6,926 nucleotides of DNA from Planctomycetota bacterium. Its GTDB lineage: Bacteria > Planctomycetota > Planctomycetia > Pirellulales > Pirellulaceae. Location: contig JAHWKS010000287.1 in the NCBI GenBank assembly GCA_019347795.1, positions 1 through 6,926 on the forward strand, read 5' to 3'. A program made the position numbers and the translations under genes. Under the pieces are notes generated by a model. That model did no database searches. It was not told where the DNA came from and was given only the letters and a program-made list of their open reading frames with translations. Position 1 is the first letter of the stretch, and every line of letters starts with the position of its first letter. Below, piece by piece: positions 1-5,846 of this stretch.

Positions 1-215
1 GTCCTTCCCGCGAGGTGATTCGTCAACTGGAAGCGGTAAGGCAAATTCTCTCCGCCGCGCGCTCGGGCGATCTGGCGAACGACGGCGAGACGATCGCCGT
101 CGAGCAGGCCCAGTCATGGATGGGCGAGAACCTTCCCGAGGACTTGCGTGTCTTCCTCGACGAAGCGTCGCGGCAGAGGGCGGCGCGACGTGACCAGACA
201 CCTGCTTCCGCGTGA
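1..215 (+). CDS. 3' end of an unrecognised protein, upstream of rtcA (partial)
   Basis: The frame beginning at base 3 is open from the left edge to a TGA at 213-215, giving about 70 residues. I take it as the C-terminal part of a longer gene. An in-frame GTG at 15 could be a start, but no Shine-Dalgarno precedes it. The peptide is charged and probably helical, with acidic stretches followed by an Arg/Gln-rich tail (residues like EASRQRAARRDQ). I recognise no family in it and propose no function. Its stop overlaps the rtcA ATG by one base (TGATG), so the two genes are probably co-transcribed and translationally coupled. This makes it a candidate functional partner of the RNA cyclase. The codon usage matches its neighbours. 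Confidence 0.6.
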   Translation, partial: PSREVIRQLEAVRQILSAARSGDLANDGETIAVEQAQSWMGENLPEDLRVFLDEASRQRAARRDQTPASA

Positions 216-1258
216 TGGCCGACCACCTCCTCATCGACGGATCGTTCGGCGAAGGGGGCGGGCAGATCATCCGCTCTTCGCTCGCGCTTTCGCTGATCAC
301 CGGGAGGCCGATCACGATCGAGAACATCCGCGCGCGGCGCTCGCCGCCGGGACTGCGGCGCCAACATCTGACGGCGGTGCTGGCGGCGGCGGAAGTCGGA
401 CGGGCCGCAGTGGAAGGCGCCGAAGTCGGGGCGTCGCGATTGACGTTCGAGCCGGGCGAGGTCCGGCCCGGCGAGTATGATTTCCGCATCGGCACGGCGG
501 GCAGCACCACGCTCGTCTTGCAGACGGTGCTTCCGGCGCTGTTGCAACTCGGCGGACCGAGCGTGGTGCGGCTGGAAGGCGGAACGCACAATCCCTTCGC
601 CCCGCCATTCGAGTTTCTCCAGCGAACCTATCTGCCGCTCGTGAGTCGCTTGGGCCCGAGCATTCGGGCGGAACTGCACCGCCACGGCTTCTATCCCGCT
701 GGCGGCGGACGCTTCACCGTCTACGTGCAGCCGGCGAGTGAGTTTGGTCGGCTGGATTTGCTGGAGCGCGGCCGGTTACAAGACCGCCGCATCCGCGGCC
801 TGATCGCGAATTTGCCCCGCCATATCGCGGAGCGGGAATGTCATACGATCGCCGAACGCTCGGGCTGGGGCGAGAAGTGCTGCTCGATCGAGGAGGTCGA
901 GGCCGACGGGCCGGGCAACGCCGTCCTCATCGAGATGGAGCACGAGCACGTGACCGAGGTGGTGGTCGGCTTCGGCCAGAAGGGGGTGCGGGCCGAAACC
1001 GTCGCCTCGCGAGCCTGGCGAGAAGCGCGGACGTACCTCGATGCCGGCGTCCCCGTCGGCGAGCATCTGGCCGACCAGCTCCTCTTGCCGTTGGGTCTGG
1101 CTGCCTGGCGAGGCGAAGGCGGAGGCAGCTATCTCACCGGCCCGCTCACCGAGCATGCCCGGACGCATATTGAGGTGTTGAAAACGTTTCTCGACGTTCC
1201 GATCCGCGTGGAGGACCGCGGCGCGCAAAGTGCCGTGCACGTGGGGCGAGAGGCGTAG
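215..1258 (+). CDS. rtcA: RNA 3'-terminal phosphate cyclase
   Basis: The 347-residue product matches RtcA in length (E. coli about 338) and along its whole sequence. Known role of the family: ATP-dependent conversion of an RNA 3'-phosphate to a 2',3'-cyclic phosphate through a covalent His-AMP intermediate, in the cytoplasm, in RNA repair. Visible family motifs: the N-terminal IDGSFGEGGGQ segment (residues 7-17), the R-S-P-P-G-L-R-R-Q-H-L block near residue 45, the RTC signature HGFYPAGGGR (157-166), a GEHLADQLLLPLGLA block, and near the C-terminus EHARTHIEVLKTFL. In that last block His314 aligns with the adenylated histidine of E. coli RtcA (His309), so the enzyme should be active. I chose the ATG at 215 over the GTG at 212 because it forms the TGATG junction with the upstream stop. 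No rtcB ligase or rtcR regulator lies in the window. Confidence 0.95.
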   Translation: MADHLLIDGSFGEGGGQIIRSSLALSLITGRPITIENIRARRSPPGLRRQHLTAVLAAAEVGRAAVEGAEVGASRLTFEPGEVRPGEYDFRIGTAGSTTLVLQTVLPALLQLGGPSVVRLEGGTHNPFAPPFEFLQRTYLPLVSRLGPSIRAELHRHGFYPAGGGRFTVYVQPASEFGRLDLLERGRLQDRRIRGLIANLPRHIAERECHTIAERSGWGEKCCSIEEVEADGPGNAVLIEMEHEHVTEVVVGFGQKGVRAETVASRAWREARTYLDAGVPVGEHLADQLLLPLGLAAWRGEGGGSYLTGPLTEHARTHIEVLKTFLDVPIRVEDRGAQSAVHVGREA

Positions 1259-1267
1259 AGAGAATTC

Positions 1268-1414
1268 TCACTCGCCGGCGCCGCGGGCGCTGACAAATTC
1301 GTTCAGGAGCACTTCAACCCGGCGCTCCAGATCGTCCAGTTGCTCCAGCACGTCGTCCTGCCGTAGCTCCAATTCGTCCAGCAGAGTGGGGTCGCGGTGG
1401 GCGCCGGGGTTCAT
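1268..1414 (-). CDS. Small 48-residue coiled-coil protein
   Basis: The frame stays open further upstream, to an ATG at 1555. The plausible protein starts at the ATG complementary to 1412-1414, giving 48 residues beginning MNPGAHRDPTLLDELELRQ. Residues 11-40 form a leucine/acid-rich amphipathic helix with a heptad feel (LLDEL, VLEQLDDLERRVEVLL), so a short coiled coil or dimerising helix is likely. There is no signal peptide or membrane span. The Shine-Dalgarno is weak. The upstream extension is Arg/Pro-rich and overlaps the region of the next gene, so I reject it. It converges on rtcA with 9 nt between the stops. Function is unknown; very small coiled-coil proteins of this kind look typical of planctomycete genomes (inference). 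Confidence 0.55.
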   Translation of the reverse strand: MNPGAHRDPTLLDELELRQDDVLEQLDDLERRVEVLLNEFVSARGAGE

Positions 1415-1541
1415 AGCAGGTGGGGTGCGGGGAGGGGCAGGTCGCCTTAAGCATCGGACCGCCGACCGTTCCGACTTTGGGTGGAACGCCAGCGCCTGAA
1501 TCGGCAAAATGGAAGGATCGAAGCGAATTCTCCGTCTGCCC

Positions 1542-1546
1542 AGGAA
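1542..1546 (+). promoter_or_regulatory. Shine-Dalgarno for the 35-residue membrane protein
   Basis: AGGAA lies 7 nt upstream of the ATG at 1554. No comparable site precedes the earlier in-frame ATG at 1509, so this site decides the start. Confidence 0.5.
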
Positions 1547-1553
1547 ATGCCGC

Positions 1554-1661
1554 ATGCCCGAACCGGACTATAACGCAGGCGATCCCCCCGGCTTCTGGGT
1601 CTGGTTCCTCGCCCTCGCGGTGGCGATCGGCCTGGCTCTGTGGTACGCCTCGTGCTCGTAA
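1554..1661 (+). CDS. Small 35-residue single-span membrane protein
   Basis: A short frame reads MPEPDYNAGDPPGFWVWFLA and continues to a TAA at 1659-1661. Residues 1-13 are polar and acidic. Residues 14-31 form a strongly hydrophobic segment (F-W-V-W-F-L-A-L-A-V-A-I-G-L-A-L-W-Y) ending in A-S-C-S, the pattern of a one-pass membrane peptide. An in-frame ATG at 1509 would add 15 basic residues, but only the ATG at 1554 has a well-spaced Shine-Dalgarno. It overlaps, in a different frame, a long open frame that is continuous with the ATPase. The membrane segment and ribosome site support this small gene over that extension. Function is unknown. It lies 106 nt upstream of the ATPase on the same strand and may be co-transcribed with it. 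Confidence 0.6.
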   Translation: MPEPDYNAGDPPGFWVWFLALAVAIGLALWYASCS

Positions 1662-1679
1662 TTCGGCTGGCCAAAATTT

Positions 1680-1735
1680 AGGAGAAAGATTAAAGTGCGT
1701 CCCCCGCGTTGGGGATGAACTCCCGCACAAAAAAA
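1680..1735 (+). promoter_or_regulatory. Possible structured leader of the ATPase gene
   Basis: AGGAGA at 1680-1685 is followed after 9 nt by a GTG (1695) opening a 7-codon frame, M-R-P-P-R-W-G-stop (TGA 1716-1718). The same bases form a hairpin: GTGCG (1695-1699) with CGCAC (1724-1728), and inside it TCCCC (1700-1704) with GGGGA (1711-1715) around a 6-nt loop. An unpaired 8-nt bulge (1716-1723) sits on the 3' side, and seven A residues (1729-1735) follow. The structure and mini-frame are visible; a regulatory role is inference. It is not an intrinsic terminator for the plus strand, because the tract is A rather than T. Confidence 0.3.
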
Positions 1736-1752
1736 TCTCGTTCCCGCACCAC

Positions 1753-1760
1753 GGAAGGAG
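1753..1760 (+). promoter_or_regulatory. Strong Shine-Dalgarno fixing the ATPase start at GTG 1768
   Basis: The purine run GGAAGGAG ends 7 nt before the GTG at 1768. It is the best ribosome site in the window. It shows that the 116 codons open upstream of it are not translated as part of this protein. Confidence 0.75.
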
Positions 1761-1767
1761 TCCGGAC

Positions 1768-3789
1768 GTGTACATCAAGGATGTGGCGATCGACCGCTAC
1801 GGCGCCTGGGCGCATCTTCGCCTGACGGACCTGGATGAGCGGTTGACGGTGGTCTACGGCGTCAACGGCTCGGGAAAGTCCACGATCGTTCGCTTTTTGC
1901 AGGCGATGCTGTATGGTTTTCCTCACTTCCAGGAGAGCCCGGCGCCTGCTCAAAGCTCGCCCTGGGGCGGTTCGATCGCCGTTGAAGGACTGCAGGGATG
2001 CTGCGTGATCCGCCGCCACGACGACGGCACGCGCACCGGCCGGCTTTCGCTCATTGGGGCCGACGGCGCGCCGCTGGAGCGCGACGCACTCTCTACCCTC
2101 GTCGGCGGCGTGGATGAGCCGACGTTTCGCCTGGTGTATGCGGCCAACTTTCGCGATCCTCCGCCGACGGAAACGCTGGTGCAGATCGCCGTTGCCCGCG
2201 GGTTTGAGGTGGCGCCGCCGCCGATCGCGGCCGAAATCGACGCAGGCGATCCATCCTTCGATCAAAAGGTTCGCGCGCTCCGGCGCCGCCTGAATGAGGT
2301 GAAGTCACAAACACAGCGGTGGCGGCGGATTCGGCGGGATGTGCTCAACCGCCGCGCCCGCCTGCGGGAGGAGGTCATGCGCTGGGCCGACGCCGAGTCT
2401 CCGTTCCCCCTCGGCCGCGACGTGCAGAAGCAGCTCGGCGTGATCGAGCAGCGGTTGGAGCATTTGCAGGGCGAGGTTCGCGAGGAGAGCAATCGCGGCG
2501 AGCCGCTCGTGCGGTCGATCCGCGAGGAGGTCTACCAGCTCTGCCGCCGGACGCATCGCCGCTATCTGGAGCAGCGGCGGACATCAATCATGGAGGAGAT
2601 CGAAGAGCTTCGCCGTTGCCATCGCGAAGTCCGCGTGCAACTTCAGCGTCTGGCGCGGCGGCGGGCGGCGATCGAGAGGGCGCTTGCCGAGCGGCCGGTT
2701 TCCTCGCAGGCCCGTGATTGGAGCGATGCACTGGTGCGGCGCCTTCGCCCGGCGGCGCCTTCGCTGCACGCCACTGTCTTCGAGGAGGCGTCGGAGCATC
2801 TGCGGCGGCTTACCGGAGGCGAGTTCGTGCGGATGCAAACGGCGCGGCACGAGCCACACATCCTGCTGGAAAACCTGCACGGCGAATGTCTTCGCCTCGC
2901 GACGCAGGAACGATCGCTGCGCGACTGCGTTCACCTGGCGATGTGCCTGGCGTTGATCGAGGCCCATGCCCGCCGCGGTGTGCGGCTGCCGTTGATCCTG
3001 GACGACGCTTTGGGGCGGCTGGCGCCGCAGCAGGCCGAACAGGCGGGCGTGTTGCTGCGGGAGTTCGCCGCCCGCGGACATCAGGTGCTGGTGTTCACGT
3101 GCCGGGAAGCGGAGGCCCGCATGCTCCAGCGGCTTGGGGTGCCGGTGCTCGAGTTGCCGGCCGAGTCGGGCTTGCACGAGCAGCGCGCCTGGCGGTGGAC
3201 CTCGGCGCCGGCGCCGCTGGAAACAGTCGCCGAGGCGGCGGCGCCTGCGGAGTTGCTCGCGCGGATCGACGGCTATCCCCGCCCTTCCCAGGATCGCCCC
3301 GGCGCTGCGGCAGCGCGTTGTTTCCTCGACCGCAATGATGCGATCCTGTACGCCCCCGACATCGATAAAGCGGCCGTCGAATCGCTCGCCAGTCTGGGAG
3401 TTGAAACCGTCGGCGACTTCCTCGCACTGGCGCCGCATGCAATCGCCGAGCGTCTCTCGCCGCTGGAATTCTCAACCGAGACGATCCGCCGCTGGCAGGC
3501 GACGGCCCGGCTGATGTGCGACACGCCGAACCTCCGCATCTACGATGCCCGCATCCTGGCGGCCAGCGGCATAGCGTCGGCTGAGGAGCTGAATCGGCTA
3601 TCGTCGGAGGAGTTGTTGACGCGCGTCGAGCGATGCCTGGAAAGCGACGAAGGACGCCGGCTGCTCGCCCTGGGGGACGACGAGGAGCTGACGCGGCTTG
3701 CGAGTTGGATCAACGCCGGCCGCGCCACCCAGAGCCTTCGCGAAGCCCAACGTCGAAACCGCTCCCGCCGCGGCGCCCACGCCGCATGA
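1768..3789 (+). CDS. Compact YhaN/SMC-like ATPase with C-terminal DUF4332-like helix-hairpin-helix domain
   Basis: Product of 673 residues. The N-terminus (MYIKDVAIDRYGAWAHLRL) is the usual beginning of YhaN/RecF/SMC-type ATPases. Walker A is GVNGSGKST (31-39). Residues about 170-310 are rich in Arg, Glu and Leu and form a broken coiled coil, far shorter than in typical YhaN or SbcC proteins of 900-1300 residues. The second half of the ATPase fold has Walker B LPLILDD (407-413) and a GHQVLVFTC strand (437-445). The ABC signature before it is degenerate: Q-E-R-S (380-383) where LSxG is expected. The D-loop Asp after Walker B appears to be Ala419. From about 520 to the end come repeated short helices with LASLGVETVGDFL and NLRIYDARILAASGI segments, typical of DUF4332, a helix-hairpin-helix-like, possibly DNA-binding module. 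Known for the family: ATP-driven DNA repair or chromosome maintenance with a nuclease partner. No SbcD-like phosphoesterase is in the window, so the exact role is open. It converges on the methyltransferase with 9 nt between. Confidence 0.85.
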   Translation: MYIKDVAIDRYGAWAHLRLTDLDERLTVVYGVNGSGKSTIVRFLQAMLYGFPHFQESPAPAQSSPWGGSIAVEGLQGCCVIRRHDDGTRTGRLSLIGADGAPLERDALSTLVGGVDEPTFRLVYAANFRDPPPTETLVQIAVARGFEVAPPPIAAEIDAGDPSFDQKVRALRRRLNEVKSQTQRWRRIRRDVLNRRARLREEVMRWADAESPFPLGRDVQKQLGVIEQRLEHLQGEVREESNRGEPLVRSIREEVYQLCRRTHRRYLEQRRTSIMEEIEELRRCHREVRVQLQRLARRRAAIERALAERPVSSQARDWSDALVRRLRPAAPSLHATVFEEASEHLRRLTGGEFVRMQTARHEPHILLENLHGECLRLATQERSLRDCVHLAMCLALIEAHARRGVRLPLILDDALGRLAPQQAEQAGVLLREFAARGHQVLVFTCREAEARMLQRLGVPVLELPAESGLHEQRAWRWTSAPAPLETVAEAAAPAELLARIDGYPRPSQDRPGAAAARCFLDRNDAILYAPDIDKAAVESLASLGVETVGDFLALAPHAIAERLSPLEFSTETIRRWQATARLMCDTPNLRIYDARILAASGIASAEELNRLSSEELLTRVERCLESDEGRRLLALGDDEELTRLASWINAGRATQSLREAQRRNRSRRGAHAA

Positions 3790-3798
3790 TCCCAACCG

Positions 3799-4638
3799 CT
3801 ACGGCTTCTGCATCACGAACACGCCGTAGCGCATGGCGCCGGAGGCGTAGGCGGCGCGGATGCGGAAGAGCGTGAGCAGAAAGATCCAATTGGTGGTCGG
3901 CCGCTCCCAGAGATACTTGCGGTGCTGCCGGCTGACGGCCAGCTTGCCCAGGACGCGGCGGAGGCAGATCGTCCAGGTCTTCTCGACTTGCCGGCTCAGG
4001 TCGCGATAGGAGAGCAGCCGCAGCCCGGCCGATTCGATCATGGCGGCGTACTCCCGGCGGTTGCCCAGCCCCGCCAGCCGGCCTTCGCTGCAGATCGGCT
4101 CCAAGAGGCGGCGCCGCGCGGAGCGGCTCGGCCGCTCGCAGGCCAGCCACGCCACCACCACGGCCGTCGCGCCCGGCTTGAGCACGCGGTGAATCTCTTC
4201 AAAGTACAGCGGCTTGTCTTCCACGTGGGAGACGCACTCGATGGAGATCAGCCCATCGAATGACGCCGTCTCCAGGCCGTTCGTTTCCCAGTTCCGCAGC
4301 AGATATGTCGGATTGTTGTCATCCCCGGTCTGGGCGACGGCGTACGCGTGCTGTTTCGGGGAAATCGTCAGCGCCGTCACCTCCGCCCCGTACCGGGAGG
4401 CGAGATATCGCGACGTGGCCCCGTACCCGCACCCGACGTCGCACACGCGGCCGCCGCGGGCGATGCGGGCCTCCTGGGCGACGTAGTCGATGAGCTTCTC
4501 CACGGCCTCGTCGGGCGACTCCCGGCCGGTGGTCCAGAGTCCATGGTGCACGTGCTCTCCCCAGAACTCCCGGTAGAACTGATCGAGATCATCATAATGA
4601 GCGGCAACATCGCGCTCGCGCGCGGGCGAAGTAATCAT
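3799..4638 (-). CDS. SAM-dependent methyltransferase, gamma-tocopherol methyltransferase-like
   Basis: Product of 279 residues from the ATG at 4638 (MITSPARERDVAAHYDDLDQ). The open frame continues 53 residues upstream, but that part runs into repeat-bearing DNA and lacks family character. No clear Shine-Dalgarno precedes the ATG. A class I SAM-binding fold is evident: motif I VCDVGCGYG (65-73), an acidic/hydrophobic motif II strand GAEVTALTIS (84-93), and an IHRVLKPGA post-motif. The N-terminal FWGEHVHHGLW (25-35) and the C-terminal MRYGVFVMQKP resemble the gamma-tocopherol methyltransferase (VTE4) and plant indole-alkaloid N-methyltransferase group, more distantly sterol methyltransferases and cyclopropane synthases. 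It is probably cytoplasmic or peripherally membrane-associated and acts on a small lipophilic or amine substrate. That substrate cannot be read from the sequence, and no quinone or prenyl pathway genes are nearby. Confidence 0.9.
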   Translation of the reverse strand: MITSPARERDVAAHYDDLDQFYREFWGEHVHHGLWTTGRESPDEAVEKLIDYVAQEARIARGGRVCDVGCGYGATSRYLASRYGAEVTALTISPKQHAYAVAQTGDDNNPTYLLRNWETNGLETASFDGLISIECVSHVEDKPLYFEEIHRVLKPGATAVVVAWLACERPSRSARRRLLEPICSEGRLAGLGNRREYAAMIESAGLRLLSYRDLSRQVEKTWTICLRRVLGKLAVSRQHRKYLWERPTTNWIFLLTLFRIRAAYASGAMRYGVFVMQKP

Positions 4639-5050
4639 GAGCGGCGGAATGGTTATTGGAAGGAAAGAAGGACAGACGAACTGACAAGCGCAAAGTCGAC
4701 CGCGTTGTTTCACCTGCGGGCGAAACTCCGCCGCGCTTCGGCGCCAAAGGCGCCAAACTCGAAAGAATGGTGGTAATCTACCATTGCCGAGCCCCAAAGG
4801 GGCGAAACTCCGCCGCGGCCATCGTTGTCGGTTCCGCCCTTTCAGGGCGACATTCGGCTGGCGGTCATCGTGTCTATCGAGTTGTTCGCCGTTGGCGAAG
4901 GAAGAGCATCATTCGCTGATCGATGTCGCAGCACTCGCCGGCCTGGACCAGCGGCCGCGAAACAAGAAACGAAGCGAGCATAATCCCTCTGCGCGAACGA
5001 TGAATCGCCTCACTTCCGATCGGCTGCAATCTCCATAGACGGCAGTATGC
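4639..5050. other. 412-nt gap without a credible gene
   Basis: This gap lies between two minus-strand genes. The part next to the methyltransferase (about 4658-4676) is a purine tract on the plus strand (pyrimidine on the coding strand). The centre, about 4711-4860, holds degenerate hairpin repeats described separately. The segment 4861-5050 shows no recognisable element. Short open frames exist (for example plus 4784-5038), but their Arg/Ser/Pro-rich translations come from repeat sequence and I do not accept them as genes. Any promoter for the methyltransferase and any terminator for the DUF2726 gene should lie here; I could not identify either with confidence. Confidence 0.6.
4711..4860. 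repeat. Cluster of degenerate hairpin repeats (REP-like)
   Basis: Three short perfect hairpins with 3-nt loops occur in a row: GGCGCC-AAA-GGCGCC (4740-4754), GCCCC-AAA-GGGGC (4791-4803) and CGCCCT-TTC-AGGGCG (4835-4849). Each is followed directly by a related tail: AAACTC (4755-4760), GAAACTC (4804-4810) and ACATTC (4850-4855). A fourth tail GAAACTC at 4722-4728 follows a degenerate half-hairpin. An exact 18-base direct repeat, GGGCGAAACTCCGCCGCG, is found at 4718-4735 and 4800-4817. A separate hairpin, AATGGT with ACCATT, lies at 4766-4785. The stems differ in sequence while the loops and tails are similar, so structure appears to be what is kept. This resembles interspersed palindromic repeats of planctomycete intergenic regions (inference). 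Confidence 0.6.
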
Positions 5051-5536
5051 CTACCCCAGCGCGGCGTCGATGGCTTCGGAAAGCCGCCTCGCTTCATAGA
5101 CCTTGGCGGTCGGCACGCGCACCAGCGGCAGCCCCGCGGCGGCGGATGCGTCCTCGAGAAACGTGTCGCGATCCTGCGGCTCTGCGGGCGGCTCCGCACG
5201 CTCCGTCAAGACGACGCACACCCGCGGCGCGAGCGATTGCGGGTCGCAAAGCAGGAACTCGACGCGTCGGGAATCGATCCGCCGCTGCCAGGCGCCGCGG
5301 TCTTGCGGCTCGCCCCGAACCTGCAGCACGTCCGCCAGGCGGACCATCGGACACACCGCGAAGCGATCGCCGACGGCGGCCGTCAGCGCATGATAGAACT
5401 GCTGCTGGACCGGCGAGAGGAGCGATCCCCGCTTCTCCAGCGGAGGCGCCGGCGGCGACCGCCTGGCGAGACTCAAGAATAACAGGGCCAGGGCGGCAAA
5501 CGCCGCCAGCGGCCAATAGTCCAGCAGACTGGCCAT
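5051..5536 (-). CDS. Membrane-anchored DUF2726 domain protein
   Basis: Product of 161 residues from the ATG at 5536, which has GGGAG 9 nt upstream (plus-strand 5546-5550). Residues 8-24 (W-P-L-A-A-F-A-A-L-A-L-L-F-L-S-L-A) form one hydrophobic span followed by RR and a Pro-rich linker, so the domain probably faces the cytoplasm. From residue 38 the DUF2726 pattern follows: LLSPVQQQFYHAL, AVGDRFAVCPMVRLADVL, RVEFLLCDPQSLAPRVCVVL, RDTFLEDASAAAGLPLVRVP. Biochemical function of the family is not established to my knowledge. The position after the second core strand, usually an acidic ELDD-like motif, reads V-L-T-E-R-A here, so that element is altered. It is divergent from the 56-residue protein and on the same strand as the methyltransferase, but 412 nt away, so probably a separate transcript. 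Confidence 0.85.
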   Translation of the reverse strand: MASLLDYWPLAAFAALALLFLSLARRSPPAPPLEKRGSLLSPVQQQFYHALTAAVGDRFAVCPMVRLADVLQVRGEPQDRGAWQRRIDSRRVEFLLCDPQSLAPRVCVVLTERAEPPAEPQDRDTFLEDASAAAGLPLVRVPTAKVYEARRLSEAIDAALG

Positions 5537-5642
5537 CGCGGAGCACTCCCACGACGTTTGGACTATAATCGGCGAGGCGCGGGCTTCATCAACTGGACGC
5601 ATCGGCAAGTTCGACGCATCTCCTACAATCTTTCCCTCCCGC
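5537..5642. promoter_or_regulatory. Divergent intergenic region with candidate -10 elements
   Basis: This 106-nt gap separates the starts of two divergent genes. A perfect TATAAT (5564-5569) is on the plus strand without a recognisable -35. On the minus strand the overlapping TATAGT (5568-5563) has a TTGATG about 19 nt upstream, giving a leader of about 20 nt for the DUF2726 gene. A second plus-strand TACAAT at 5624-5629 lies only 13 nt from the ATG of the small protein, which has no Shine-Dalgarno; a very short leader is possible. The assignment rests on motif matches alone. Confidence 0.35.
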
Positions 5643-5813
5643 ATGGACAAGAAGGCGAAAAAGAGGCTCGACGTGTTGCGGTCGCGGCTGCAAACGCTCC
5701 GCAACCAACTCTCCGGGGCGAAAAAGCAACGGGACGAGCCCGGCGAGGTGCAGCGTCTGGAAAAGGAAATCGCCGACGTGGAAGCGGAAATCGAGCGGCT
5801 CAAGGCCTCGTGA
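5643..5813 (+). CDS. Small 56-residue charged coiled-coil protein
   Basis: The frame runs from ATG 5643 to TGA 5811-5813 and encodes a lysine-rich start (MDKKAKKRLDVLRSRLQTLR), a short Gly/Pro-containing turn (residues 25-34) and a second helix (EVQRLEKEIADVEAEIERLKAS). This looks like a helical hairpin or an antiparallel coiled coil, basic at the N-terminus and acidic at the C-terminus. It has no membrane segment or signal. Codon positions and charge pattern look like a real gene rather than a chance frame. There is no Shine-Dalgarno, which is common in planctomycetes. It is divergent from the DUF2726 gene and 125 nt upstream of the PilZ-like gene. Function is unknown; a role as a small nucleoid, ribosome or complex-associated helper would be a guess. 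Confidence 0.7.
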   Translation: MDKKAKKRLDVLRSRLQTLRNQLSGAKKQRDEPGEVQRLEKEIADVEAEIERLKAS

Positions 5814-5846
5814 GCGCCGCTCGCTCCGCGCGACTTCCGCAAGGTT

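Noticed and set aside
23..685. Long minus-strand open frame opposite rtcA
   Set aside because: It is an Arg-rich shadow frame typical of high-GC DNA; rtcA on the other strand is unambiguous.
1260..1269. Palindrome GAGAATTCTC between the convergent stops of rtcA and the small protein
   Set aside because: It is only 10 bp, has no loop or T-run, and overlaps the stop of the small gene; too short to call a terminator.
1695..1735. Intrinsic terminator upstream of the ATPase
   Set aside because: The hairpin is followed by A residues on the plus strand, and no minus-strand gene ends there.
1420..1767. The 116-codon N-terminal extension of the ATPase frame
   Set aside because: It has no family similarity, overlaps the small membrane protein in another frame, and the strong ribosome site plus the typical family N-terminus place the start at 1768.
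2584..3438. 284-residue minus-strand open frame opposite the ATPase
   Set aside because: Its composition (Arg/Gln/His-rich, no domain) is that of an antisense shadow of a real gene.
4639..4797. The 53-residue N-terminal extension of the methyltransferase
   Set aside because: It is composed of repeat-region DNA, and the recognisable methyltransferase begins right at the ATG at 4638.
4711..4860. CRISPR array
   Set aside because: The repeats are irregularly spaced (32, 50 and 45 nt between tails) and diverge in the stems, with no uniform spacers or cas genes.
4784..5038. Plus-strand 84-residue open frame
   Set aside because: Its translation is Arg/Ser/Pro-rich and made from hairpin repeat sequence; there is no ribosome site and no domain.
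5537..5842. The 102-residue upstream extension of the DUF2726 protein
   Set aside because: It runs antisense through the 56-residue gene and the divergent gap; the ATG at 5536 has a Shine-Dalgarno followed by a normal membrane anchor.
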